Positions 34,715 to 45,260 of a stretch of 64,000 bases of DNA are shown in pieces (positions within the stretch are counted from its first letter, which is position 1; the number at the start of each line of letters is the position of its first letter). A program made the position numbers and the translations under genes. The stretch is from contig OW121741.1 in assembly GCA_933228675.1 (NCBI GenBank), positions 115,256,694 to 115,320,693 of the forward strand. The letters are read 5' to 3'. Below the pieces are notes generated by a model. That model did no database searches, was not told where the DNA came from, and worked only from the letters and a program-made list of their open reading frames with translations. This DNA comes from Stomorhina lunata. Lineage: Eukaryota; Arthropoda; Insecta; Diptera; Rhiniidae.

Positions 34715-35370
34715 CACCGAAAATAACTGTTATTTATGAATTTTTTATTAAAAAAGGCAACCGCAAGGAAATGTCGGAGAATAAAACTAAGTTTACCATT
34801 TTGATAGTCCTGGACCAAATTTTCATAAAATGCGATAATTTTTAAAAATCTGATTTTTATTTTTTAGAAAAAAAATAACAGTTATTTTTTTATTTTATTT
34901 TTTTGAGCAAAAATAACAGTTATTTTTAACTTTTATTTTTTCGAGCAAAAATAAAAGTTATTTTTAAACTTTCATTTTTTCGAGCAAATATAACAGTTAT
35001 TTTTAACTTTTATTATTTCGATCATGAATAAAAATTATTTTTTGACTTATATTTTTTCGAGCCGAAACAAAAGTTATTTTTGTGTTTTCAACCTTAATTA
35101 TGATTGCGAAACTCAACTTTATAAATTTTTGAAATTATAATTTTGAGAGCAAAATAAAAGTCAAAAAATAACTTTTATTCGTGCTCGAAATAATAAAAGT
35201 CAAAAATAACTGTTATTTTTGCTCGAAAAAATAAAAGTTAAAAAATAACTTTTATTTTTGCTTGAAAAAATAAAAGTCAAAAATAACAGTTATTTTTTAT
35301 CGAAAAAATAAAGGTCAAAAAATAACTTTTATTTTCTGACTTTTACGACAAAAGTTATAACAGTTACGGT
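34715..35370. repeat. Opposed short arrays forming a long hairpin (AACAGTTATTTTT / TTTTTCGAGCAAA units)
   Basis: The left half (about 34865-35080) has four to five units of ~45-50 bp with words TTTTTTCGAGCAAAAATAAC, AGTTATTTTTAACTTTTA. The right half (about 35145-35365) has the same unit reversed: TAAAAGTCAAAAATAACTG, TTATTTTTGCTCGAAAAAAT. The centre (35085-35145) is a ~60 bp non-repeated loop. An outlying unit sits at 34720-34740 (ACCGAAAATAACTGTTATTT), mirrored near 35350-35372 (AAGTTATAACAGTTACGGTCC). This is a foldback-type structure with no ORF. Confidence 0.85.
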
Positions 35371-37275
35371 CCTTGTTTTTAATATATTTATTTTATTTTT
35401 GATTCAATATTTTTTTTTCGAAAATTTTATGAAACTAGTGAATGTTGATTCTGAAACTGTGAAAATTTTGCTTAGATGCTTAGCAATGTATTATTAAAGA
35501 GCATGCGCAGTAGCGTAAAAAACTTATTATAAACATATTACATTAATATTGAAACATTATTAGTTGAAATGTTAAAGTTTACTTTAACTTGATTTTTTTT
35601 AATTATTTTTTTTTTTTTAATTTATAGGGGATTTTCCATAAAAAATTGTACAGATTATGTACAAAATTTTGAATTTGAATAAAAGTTTAGAAATGTTAAT
35701 AAGATTGATATGAAAATTTTATAATAATAATTTCAATTTTACTAAAAAAAAATTAATTAAAAAATATTTAATTTCTTATCATTTGATTTAAATTTTGTGT
35801 TTAAATCCCTTTTTAAGCAAAATGCTTATAGTATCCAATATTTATGAAATATTTATCTTTAAGTTTAATCCTTGAACTAAAATGTTCCAACTCTTAATTA
35901 TAAACCTTTATACAATTAATTAATTCCGTTTAGTTTCTTTTTCATTCTCAACAAAAATTAGCAAACATTTAATATGAGCTTCCTTCTTCTTAGCTGCAAT
36001 ATTCTCTTTAAATGGCTAAAATGTTTAGGGTAAAAGTTCATATGAAATTATTTTAATTTCACTTTTTTATACTTTTATATATTTTGTTATATTTTATAAC
36101 AAAATAAATAAAACAAACATCAACCAAACAAGTAATAATAAAAAAAAAAACTTTTTCATTAAAAAGTTTCGAATTTTGTTAAACTAGATTTAGGTATAAA
36201 GTGCAAGTATGTTAATATTGGAGCCAAAGAGTAGCCAGATTTTTGTTTTTCTTATTTTATCTCAAGGCAACATTTTTAGACCTAAGTAAGAGACAACAAT
36301 TTGCAGATGAGAGGAAAGCAATATTTCGAATAGTTCACGAGATCAGATTTTGGGGGGTCAACTGGTTCAAAATAAGTTCTAAACTGTGTTAGTAGTACTG
36401 TTTAAAATATATTTTTTTATATAAATCAAAATGGGTTCAAAATATCTATCTATCTCTATCAAAATAATGAAACGTCTATCAAATAAATTTTTCTACTTTT
36501 AAACAGATTTCAATCATTTATTGATCAAAGAAATACCGGACAAAATTTTAGACGATATAAAAGAAAATTTTTTAAAATGTTAATATTCCCAAAAAGCTCG
36601 GCAAGAATTACAGCTAAAATGCTTTAGATTTCTAATTATCTCTAATAGTTACCGAGTTATTCTGATTAAAGAGATATATAATGTAATTTGTTTCCGCCAA
36701 AATCGCAATTGCAGGAAGTGAATTGTATCTGAGGTACCCAAAATGGAAGCTGTCCAGCCAGACCGGAAGTATGGATATAAAATTCTCATTTTCGGAGAAT
36801 GCGGAATTTTTATAAGAAAAGCTTCAGGCACAAAATTATTTCCACTTGGTTTTATAATTAAAATAAAAACTAAACAAAATCGCAGATATACGAAAGAGTT
36901 CAAAAATCGCAAAGTCTAGATTCAGAGGAGATTGGAAATTCTTAATGTTCTCAATAATTTATAATATTTTATGTTCAGTTTTTGTGGAATTGCAGGGCTT
37001 TTTAACAAATTTGCCGGTTTTAGGGTATCGTATAGCGATGGCTTTATTATTACAAAAATCTTCAAAATCATATTTGCGAACATTTATTAAAATTATTACA
37101 AAATATTTGAGAGTAAAAAGGAATAAGCGCCTGCTGGCGAGCTTTTAACGATGACTGATTTGAAGTGTTAAATATTATGTTTAAACGTTGGCACCTATTA
37201 CATCGTTTTTTCAAACAAATAATCATGAAGCCTTAGATTCAAATGAACTTTAGAATAAAATAAGTAGAAAATATA
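35371..37275. other. No supported gene
   Basis: AT-rich unique sequence. 36690-36790 carries family R wording (AATTGCAGGAAGTGAATTG, CAGCCAGACCGGAAGT). The 87-codon minus frame at 36649-36912 overlaps that repeat and is not a gene. The 67-codon frame at 36945-37148 has no recognisable motif. Confidence 0.5.
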
Positions 37276-37279
37276 TGAA

Positions 37280-37415
37280 TTAATGTGGGGTTTATATAAC
37301 TCAAGCGGCTTACGATTGAGTGAAATTTACATGTGTTTTGTTATTGTATCAATCAATTGTCAGCCGCTTGACATTGGGTTGTTTCATATATAATTGGGTT
37401 GTTTCATATATAATT
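37280..37415. mobile_element. Palindromic MITE, diverged copy 2
   Basis: TTTATATAACTCAAGCGGCT, ACGATTGAGTGAAATTTAC and ATGTGTTTTGTTATTGTA match the arm of the copy at 32.06 kb. The arms pair internally through CAAGCGGCT / AGCCGCTTG (37303-37311 and 37362-37370). The right arm is cut short and followed by two copies of a ~22 bp unit, TTGGGTTGTTTCATATATAA. Confidence 0.65.
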
Positions 37416-37515
37416 GAGTTTTTTTTTCATTAAAACGGCTTTCATTCAGGTGATTTTTAACTCAGAAATAAACCACATTGACACCAGCCAAGTGAAGTTG
37501 ATGATGATCAAATAA

Positions 37516-37971
37516 CACTGTGCTAGTTAAAAAAACCGACAAAAGGGAGAACTAGTGGGTAAAGATAATTCAAGCTCTAGTTTTCGAGATATAGCGTTAT
37601 TTAAAAAATAGAGGAGGTTGCGCAATAAATATTCATGTAACTTGAAAACAATTTTTTTTCTTGAATTAAGTAAAAAGCAAAAAAAAAAAAATTGTTTCCA
37701 AGACTGCTCGGACTAAAAAATAATTTGTGTTCCGGAAAGATAATTTTGTTGTCGAATTTCGGTTTTTTTATTAAGTTCAAGAAATAAACAGTTTTCGAGT
37801 TACGTGAATATTTATTAGCAACCTCCTCCATTTTTTACAACGCTATATCTCGAAAACTAGAGCTAACATAAAAAACGGTTAGCTCCACTAAATTCGGCGT
37901 ACTCAATTTATCTTTACCCACTATATCTCCCTATTGTCGGTAAAAAAAAGTTGTCAAAAGCGAGCACAGTG
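37516..37971. mobile_element. 456 bp DNA element with long inverted repeats ending CACTGTGCT
   Basis: The left end CACTGTGCTAG (37516) mirrors the right end GAGCACAGTG (to 37971). Inner landmarks pair in order: ACCGACAAAAGGGAGA / TCTCCCTATTGTCGGT, TAGTGGGTAAAGATAA / TTATCTTTACCCACTA, AGCTCTAGTTTTCGAGATAT / ATATCTCGAAAACTAGAGCT, AGGAGGTTGC / GCAACCTCCT, AATAAATATTCATGTAACT / AGTTACGTGAATATTTATT. The arms exceed 150 bp with a loop around 37665-37775. TAA flanks both ends, possibly a 3 bp target duplication. There is no transposase inside. The heptamer-like end resembles the CACWRTG style of Transib ends, but long arms are atypical and the class is open. Confidence 0.85.
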
Positions 37972-38695
37972 TAATTAATCGAATTGGATCTTCATATAAC
38001 TTTGCGTAAGATTAAGATTTATCAAAAGCTTCGGCCTGAATTATATTGAAAAAGTTGTCATATTTCACCAGAACAATGCAAAACCCCATACGTCTATGTC
38101 CACTCGCCAAAAACTTAAAGAGCTTTCAAGAGAACTTTTAAGCATATGGCCCTGACCAGGCACCATGAAACTTCCATATGTTTTGGTCGTTATAGAACTT
38201 TTTAGGCGTAAAACTTTTAAGGATAATGACTCTGTGAAATCACACTTGGTTCAGTGTTTAATAATAAAGACCAGAAGTCTTATGAACGTGGAATCATGAA
38301 GTTGCCAGAAAGATAGAAAGTTAATAGAAAGACAGAAACCCTAAAGTATTTTCTATATATCCAAACCCTCAAATTTAGTCAAAATATTAAGCGTATTTAT
38401 TCATTTTTTTTAATTTTTGAATATTTTTCTTTACTTGATCCCACGTTGCCGCCTATTTCAAAATTTGTCTTCATCCATAAATTGGAAACAGAAATAAACC
38501 AAGCATCAAAATACCAGTCCAGAATTTTTAGCTAACCTTGGAGTTAGGCTCTATATCTTGACCCTCAAATTGTTATATTCAATTTTTTTTATATATTTGT
38601 TTACTTTTAAACATATTGCCACCTATTTCATAATTTTACTTGGCACATAAATTGGACCCATAAATAATCCAAGCAATAAAATACTGGTTTAGATC
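37972..38695. other. No supported gene
   Basis: Unique sequence of mixed composition. Two related stretches of about 150 bp (near 38440-38560 and 38600-38720) share 'TTGCCACCTATTTCA', 'AATTGGA' and 'AAATAA.CCAAGCA.AAAATAC', suggesting an old local duplication. A third weak copy lies near 38850-38890 (GGTTGCCACCTTTTTCA). Confidence 0.55.
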
Positions 38696-38709
38696 TTCTT
38701 AACCTAACT

Positions 38710-38778
38710 CCAAGGTTAGCTTAAGCTTTATAAAGGTAAAGCTTAAGCTTTATAAAGGTAAAGCTTAAGCTTTATAAA
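38710..38778. repeat. 22 bp tandem repeat, about three copies
   Basis: The unit CTTAAGCTTTATAAAGGTAA plus AG is repeated twice, with a third partial copy CTTAAGCTTTATAAA. It contains a HindIII-like AAGCTT palindrome and is nearly perfect, so recent. Confidence 0.85.
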
Positions 38779-38789
38779 TATTTTGACCC

Positions 38790-40420
38790 TCAAATGGATT
38801 GTAACTATAACAAAATTATTTTCGAATTTTTATTTTTTTTTAAATATATTTGTTTACTTTCAACCAGGTTGCCACCTTTTTCAAAGTTTTTCTTGACTTG
38901 CGCACTTTCAGCTTTTATATTATATACTTTAGAGTCCAATTTACCGAAAATATACGAAGGTTTGAACATGATTTTAGGGAATCTAATATTTTTTTAAAAC
39001 TTAATAAATAATCGTAAGCTTTTGTTATAACAAAATTTGTATATTTTTCTTAAAATGGGCGCGGTTTTGAAAGTAAAATCTGAAATCGCGGCAAATTTTC
39101 TAAAGGGCTTTGAATATGACCTTTTTAAGTAATCAGAAACTAAATTTTTCATCAGAAACTAAATTTTTTTTCCAGAAAAATATTTAATTTATTTCCCGGT
39201 CATAAATTTTAAATTTATTTTTGGAAATTTTTTAAAAATGATTCAAAAATTGTTTAAAAAATTTAACCTTGATATTTAAGAAACTCTTTAAAAAAAGGCT
39301 ATAAAATGTATTTTTATGTAATTTTTCACGGTTTTATTTTTCTAAAAAAATCAATTTATATTAAGCGATTTTGTTCCACTAATTTTCTGATTCAGTTTTT
39401 TTACAAAACCTGTTTAGGAATCATTAAGAAGTATCTACAAATGCTAAATATTTGAATTTGTTAAAAATATTTTGAATTGTTTAAAAATGATTTCATTGTA
39501 TCTATAAATTAAATACCGGTTTAAAGATTATCTTCTTTTCTTATCTTTGTATTTAACATATAAAAATTACTCACCTGTTAAGATTGTTAAAATGCATAGA
39601 ACCATAAAGAATTTCTGCTGCTGTAGGCCCATTTTGTTTAATAATTGTTGAAACATTGTGTAAGATGAATTTTTTTTTGTAATTTTAAAGAAATTTAAAT
39701 TTTTTAAATTTCTTTAAGAAATAATATATTTTTTTAAAAAATTTTTAAGAATTGGCACTAAAGTTTTATTGAAGAAATTTTTGTTAAATTTTTAATTAAA
39801 TTTTTTTTTTAAGAAATTTTTAAGATATTTTTTTGTATTTTTTAAAGAAATATTTCTTTTTCAAAACTGGTTTCTTTTTTTTAGAACTTTTTCGTCAACA
39901 AGTGCATGTATTTTTCAAAATTTGGCGCGCAATCCGGCTTTTTTTAATTTTAAAAAATTCTTAGAATTTATTGGCTTTTTAATTGATTTACAATATTCCA
40001 ATAAAATTTATCTTATCAGAATTTTTTTGCTTTTTATATATTCTTTTTTGTTTAACCAACCAACTTGGAATTTTTTTCCTTTTCGTAATTTTCTATTTAT
40101 TTTTTTCAAATATTTGTTTGAAACGGCTTCGAAATTGTTGCGGTTGTCACTGTGGAACGCACACAAATTTAGTTGCGATATATTTGTATCTGTAAGATTT
40201 TTTATTTTTTAGAATATTTTTTTTTGTTTTAGTACACGAAGAACGTATTAGCAATAAAACTAACTAACGAACGAATGCGAATGGATGAAAACGAATGAGC
40301 GCGAGTGTTGTAAAAAATATGACAACGTACGATGCAACAGTTACTAAACGACTGAGGCAATGTATGTTTATAAAGTTGCCAAACAGCTCAACTTTTCTGG
40401 TTGGTTTTAGTATAGAGTTG
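38790..40420. other. No supported gene; AT-rich
   Basis: Poly-T/A-rich, including a stretch of TTTTAAGAAATTTTT words at about 39665-39870. Overlapping open frames at 39922-40212 are Phe/Leu/Ile-rich noise. From 40130 to 40320 the sequence becomes more mixed (GGTTGTCACTGTGGAACGC, CGAATGAGCGCGAGTG) and could be regulatory or untranslated exon, but nothing decides it. Confidence 0.45.
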
Positions 40421-40424
40421 TAGT

Positions 40425-40475
40425 CGTTATTGTTGGTGTTGTTGTTGTTGTTTTTGTTGTTGTAGTAGTCGTAGT
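40425..40475. repeat. GTT/GTA-type trinucleotide microsatellite
   Basis: A run of GTTGTTGTT and GTTGTAGTAGTCGTAG words. Read on the minus strand it gives an Asn/Asp-rich low-complexity open frame (40264-40536), which I treat as spurious. Confidence 0.8.
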
Positions 40476-41016
40476 CATCGTTTGTCGTAGACTGGCATGG
40501 TTTGTTTTTGAAAATATCAAGACTCGTAACACTCATAGATACTCACATGTATACAAAATAATTTCAGATACATTTACACACACGTACACCTTACACTATA
40601 CAGATGTATGCATGTATATACAAACATATCTACATCTACAAAATAAAAACACACCACCATACATACACATCTAAAAATCTTTTGGATTCATATGTTTTAT
40701 ACATTTTATACTTTAATACTTAAAAAACACTACACAACATAACACAGCACAACACAACACATCCAACATTTTTACTCACTCTTTCCCTATTAAATGAGTA
40801 ATTTACACATAGATACAACTTTATACATATACATTTACTTGATTTTTGTCCACATTACTCACACACAAACACACACACTCACACCCTGTTTGCGACCATG
40901 TATGATATATGCATTTGTTAGAGAGAGTATGTGTTTTTGTTTTGTTTTCAATTTTGTTGGGTTGAATGTGTTTTTTCATATTCATTTCTGGATTTGTATA
41001 CATTTCAACTTTTCAG
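40476..41016. other. CA-rich simple-sequence region, no gene seen
   Basis: ACACAACAC and TACACACAC words at about 40570-40760 and a CACACACTC microsatellite at 40858-40885. The last ~30 bases (to 41016) form a T-rich tract ending CTTTTCAG, a good 3' splice-site shape. Confidence 0.5.
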
Positions 41017-41065
41017 ATACACAATGTGCCGAGTTGCAACAACTCAGAAAATCGCCTGTATACAT
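41017..41065 (+). CDS. Candidate 49 bp internal exon (speculative)
   Basis: A pyrimidine-rich tract ending TTTTCAG (41011-41016) is followed by 49 bases and then an exact GTAAGT donor (41066-41071). The segment is 20 of 49 G+C, clearly above its surroundings. One phase reads TQCAELQQLRKSPVY with a split codon at each end, a plausible protein segment. The two other phases are also open over so short a span, so openness is weak evidence. I do not recognise the protein. Downstream, 41130-41260 is CAA/CAG-rich. If real, the window lies within a gene on the plus strand. If not, this is a chance splice-site pair. Confidence 0.22.
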
Positions 41066-42138
41066 GTAAGTTCTCATTTTTAGTGTTTTTGTTTATATTT
41101 TTCTTTATTTTATTTTTTTTTTTAATTCAAGCTACAAAGAAAAACACAGAAACAGCAGAAACAACACAACAACTCCAACCAACATTAGCTCTTTACAGCA
41201 ACAACATTATCCAAGCAAACATTTTTATAAATCAAACGATCAACATCTAGGCAGCATCAATTGCAGTTGAAACAACTGCAAAAACAACATGAAATGTTTC
41301 ATGTATTTTGTTGGTTAGCAACTTTAGTTGGATTACTTTGCATTTGAATGCATTTGTTATGAAACGATGGCAGTCCGAAGAGTTTTTGTGACATCTGATA
41401 GGCTATTAAACATCACTCATTGCTGTCAAACCGATCAAACTTGTCAGTTAGTATGTTTGTCGAACAGCAACAATTTATACAGGTTAACATAAATTAAGGT
41501 TTAACACACTAACTCATAAACAAAAGTATTTATACCAAACACCTCCATAGTTGGGAGGAATATTATAAGTCAGTGCTGATGTATGTAACGGATAGAAATA
41601 TCGGTTTGAGACTTACTTTTTTTTAACTATGCCAAATCATAATAATTTTCTTCGATAATACAGAATTCCCTGTATTGATATTATTGCCGCAATCACTGCC
41701 ACAAGTTTGAGCCTTTAAGAATAAATTTAAATTGAAAAAGTTTGTTAATCTGAAGACTGACGACTTAAGGTTTATTTTTAGTGTGATTTTGCTAAATTTC
41801 GAGACAAACATTCCATTTAACCCTAGCTCCATGCATAATCCAATTAGAGTTTTTATTTTCCGAGAAAGCGGAAAATATTTTTTAATTTCCCGAGATCGCG
41901 GGAATTCCCGTTTAATAGAATAATCTTTACAATTGTCTCAAATTTAACATTAAAAGCAATTTATATATGAAGACTTTATTTTGAAAGCGGAATAAGTCCA
42001 CATTCAAAAAAAAAAAATTGAGTTAATCGTGGGGAAAGGTTCTGCAATTGTAGATCTTGCTATGTAAAAATAATTAAATAATTTTAAATTTACAACACCT
42101 ACAGATATTGACAGTCAAACATTTTGTACTTAACAATT
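41066..42138. other. No supported gene
   Basis: Begins with the putative donor GTAAGT. 41130-41270 is rich in CAACAACTCC-type words and less AT-rich. 41450-42130 is unique AT-rich sequence. The open frames at 41623-41832(-) and 41732-41923 overlap each other and show no motif. Confidence 0.45.
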
Positions 42139-42919
42139 GCATTTACACGCTTACAAGAACTAAAGCCTCTTGACCATTCCAAACGTCGTGAATGGGCATA
42201 ATGGTGGCAAGAAATGGCAACATTGAATGATCAATTTTCGAAGAAAATCATCTTCAGTGATGAAGCACATTTTCACCTCAGTGGATTCGTCAATAAACAG
42301 AATTGACGCATTTGGGCGAATGAGAATCCAAGAGTGATAGCGGCATCATCGGGCCGTATTTTTTCCAAAATGAGGCCGGTCAGGCAGTTACTGTGAATGG
42401 TGTTCGCTATCGTGAGATGATAACGAACTTTTTATGGCCCGAATTGGAAGATATGGATGTGGACGATATGTGGTTTCAGCAGGACGGTGCCACTTGCCAC
42501 ACAGCTAACGAAACAATGACTCTTTTGCGCAACAAATTCAATGGCCGTGTTATCTCAGGTAATGGCGATGTCAATTGGCCGCCGAGATCATGTGATTTGA
42601 CACCGTTGGACTTTTTTCTTTGGGGTTATTTGAAAGAAAAGGTGTATATCTATAAGCGAGCAACATTTCAAGAGCTAAATGATGAGATAATTCGGCACAT
42701 TAACGGCATAGAACCTCCATTATGCCTCAGGGTCATCGAAAATTTGGACCATCGAATGGAGGTGTACCGCCGTGGTCGCGGCACCCATTTGGCCGATATT
42801 TTATTCCATACATAATTGAGTAATACCAATATATCATAATAAAATAAAATTACAATAATTTCCTAAATAGTTTGTGTTTTATTCAAAATCAACATCGGCC
42901 CTTGAAATTTAACCACCCG
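42139..42919 (+). pseudogene. Broken mariner-like (Tc1/mariner superfamily) transposase and 3' terminal repeat
   Basis: The catalytic core of a cut-and-paste transposase acting on its own terminal repeats. The first catalytic Asp lies in FSDEAHFHLSGFVNKQN (about 42250-42303). The second is in WFQQDGATCHTA and the third in SCDLTPLDFFLWGYLKEK, with 36 residues between the second and third Asp. The reading is broken: the DNA-binding half is missing upstream of 42139, a TAA stop lies at 42199-42201 and a TGA at 42304-42306. A deletion and frame change near 42335-42350 remove residues between ENPRVI and GPYFF. The remaining open frame runs from 42393 to the stop at 42813-42815 (140 codons) and ends LADILFHT. 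The 3' end ...GGCCCTTGAAATTTAACCACCCG at 42897-42919 (shown here only in part: TTTAACCACCCG) looks like the terminal repeat, followed by A and TA. The copy cannot make active enzyme. Confidence 0.9.
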
Positions 42920-43377
42920 ATATAACATTGATAAATATTTATTGTATTACACTAATTTATCAACAAATCTGGATAGTTTTTATCTAAAAGAAAATAATGA
43001 AATTACCGATTCTTTTCAATCTAAATATGAAAAATATTTAGCAAAATTTTTGAAACAAAATTTTTTATTTTATTTGTTTTGAATAAATGTTTACTTATAA
43101 ATTTTCAATTCATAAGTAAACATTTTTTCAAACAGAATCAAAATTTACTGTACTATGAAATGAAACGCATATAACATTTGTGGGCCAATTTGACCCAATA
43201 GTAAATATTTGATTTATTAATTTTTATTATTTTTTTTAATATTTATAATGACATGTTATTTGAAACTCGAAATTATTTTTATAAATTAATTTTTAACATA
43301 ATGAACACTTACTAGAATATTTTTTGCTATTGGACCGATTTGGGCAAAAGAAATAACGAGCTATATTTAAATTGTTT
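42920..43377. other. No supported gene
   Basis: AT-rich. Contains an inverted pair, AAATGTTTACTTATAAATTT near 43084 and AATTCATAAGTAAACATTTT near 43107, forming a small hairpin. Confidence 0.55.
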
Positions 43378-43728
43378 ACTTTTGAAGCGGTGTGAACCGT
43401 CGTGGTATAGCAGGTTAGTCATCCGCCTAGCACACAGAGGTCCGAAGTTCGATCCCCGGCCAGACCCACTTGAAAGAAATAATTTTTTTAAAAAAGCGTC
43501 AGTTCACCTCATAACCCAGCTAGCCACTGGGTTTTGAGTATTAGGCTATATTAATCTTCTCTAACTAATGCATTTGCCGTTCGGAGTTGGAGTTAAAAAC
43601 GTAGGTCCCTTTCAATGAGTCTATAGAATCGGATGCAACTCATTGCCTGAGAGAAGTACCCCTGGTTCCAATTGGAATGTTGTCTGGGAATTGTATATAC
43701 TTATATATATATATACTTTTGAAGCAGT
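43378..43728 (+). mobile_element. tRNA-derived SINE with 14 bp target-site duplication
   Basis: The element body is about 43392-43714, flanked by ACTTTTGAAGCGGT (43378-43391) and ACTTTTGAAGCAGT (43715-43728), a 13/14 match. The head has an A-box TAGCAGGTTAG (43408-43418), a loop CTAGCAC with AGC at 43429-43431, and a B-box AGTTCGATCCC (43446-43456). These are pol III internal promoter parts of tRNA-Ala-like descent. An unrelated ~200 bp body follows and the 3' tail is a TATA-type microsatellite (43693-43714). The short ORF crossing the head is not coding. The retrotransposition machinery would come from a partner LINE. Confidence 0.82.
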
Positions 43729-44528
43729 AGCTAGGTCATTATGAAGAATGTTTACAAAAAAATTTAGCATTACTACCTCGCGGTAAATTTATGTATGTAT
43801 TTTAGGCTGATATATGCAAATCTGGCTTATAGTTTCTGACTTTGCCTGTATAAACCTGTAAATACCACGCACAACTGGTTTTTGCGTCGTGAAATACCTA
43901 AATTTTATATCATATTATTCTGGATTTGGCGGTTTGAACTGTTTAAATAGACAACGTCCACGATATGGAAATAGTTGCTGTCACAAATTCAGAGGAATTG
44001 TAGTTTTTTCTTAAATTTGTTTCCTAACGATACCAAAAATTACTAATAGGAGTAAGTTTATCACGAGCTCGTCTTTGGTTTCAATAAGACTTCTTATCAA
44101 ATCGGATCACACGAGATAAATTCTTAAATCTTCTCAAGATCACAGCTGATTTGAATAATTAAAGATTCTAATGCTCCCCCATGCAAACGATATACTCCAG
44201 CCAGTAGGAGAAGTCCAAAGTAGGCCTTGAGTGACCTAAAAGTATTAACGAAATCACGCGAATACTGACTTGTATTCAATATACATATGTTTCATAACTA
44301 CCCTCAGTAGGGCCAGGGGAAACATACATAATGTTCTCCTTAACAGATCTTACAACCCCTTGCATCAGTGATTATCGCAATTTTCTTCACTAGAACAAAA
44401 GGAAATATTGGGGTTATAAACAGATCCAATATCCGAAACAAAATCTTCAAATATTCTAGATCTTACTGCACTAAAACAGCACTAATTTCTTCTGATTTCA
44501 TTTCTCCAAAACATGAAGGCTAATTATA
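43729..44528. other. No supported gene
   Basis: Mixed-composition unique sequence. 44180-44340 is noticeably less AT-rich (CCAGCCAGTAGGAGAAGTCC, GGGCCAGGGGAAACATAC) and might be part of an unrecognised repeat, but no frame, RNA or repeat unit is clear. Confidence 0.5.
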
Positions 44529-44530
44529 AT

Positions 44531-45260
44531 AAAAAACGAGTAAGATAGTGCTATAGTCGGTCAAGCACGACCATACGATACCCTTCACCACTAATGTCAA
44601 AGGTGTTCTTTTTCTTGAATAAAGACAAATATTTGCTAAATTTTGCCATCATACAAACATATTCTCAAAACTTATACATTTAAGCTGTTTTCGTCATTTG
44701 GACTTATATGAGAGCTAGGATAAAATGTGGACCGATTATCCCGAAATTTGGTAAATTGATTAAAGTTATTACAAAAATTATGTATGCAAAATATAAACTT
44801 AAAACTCTCATTATCTTCGGATTTAGGAGCGTTTTAGTGAATTTTGTCTCATTTAGTGCGTTTTTAAAGAAAAGTTTGTATGGGAGCTATGGTCAAATAC
44901 GGACCCATTTCGAAATTTTGTACACTGATTTTGGTTTATATAAGCAGTAATTGATTCAAATTTCATGAAAAAATATTGATATTTGTGGCCAATATATCAA
45001 TTCCGGGAAGTGGGACCTATGGGAGGTACCATAAATAATGGACCGATTTTGGCGAATTTCAATAGCCATGGTACCATTACCAAAACAATGATCTGTGCCA
45101 AATTTCATTAAATTGTCTTTAGAATTGAGACCTGTAGTGTGATTACAAGGTTTACATGGGGGTCCAGCCAGCCAGACGAACGGACGGACATCGATAAATA
45201 GACTCAGAAAGTGATTCTAAGCCTATTGGTATACTAAAAGTAAATATTCATGCGTTACAT
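44531..45260. repeat. Interspersed repeat family R, long copy B
   Basis: It starts AGTAAGATAGTGCTATAGTC and GGTCAAGCACGACCATACG and follows copy A (32.39 kb) word for word for over 650 bp. It continues through CCAGCCAGCCAGACGAACGG and ACTCAGAAAGTGATTCTAAG to the TTGGTATACT region, so it is the better-preserved 3' end of the family. The open frame at 44708-44950 is a by-product. No coding capacity is seen. Confidence 0.82.

Noticed and set aside
40264..40536. 90-codon Asn/Asp-rich minus-strand open frame
   Set aside because: Driven by the GTT/GTA trinucleotide microsatellite.
43340..43537. 65-codon open frame over the SINE head
   Set aside because: Runs across the SINE boundary and its pol III promoter region; not coding.
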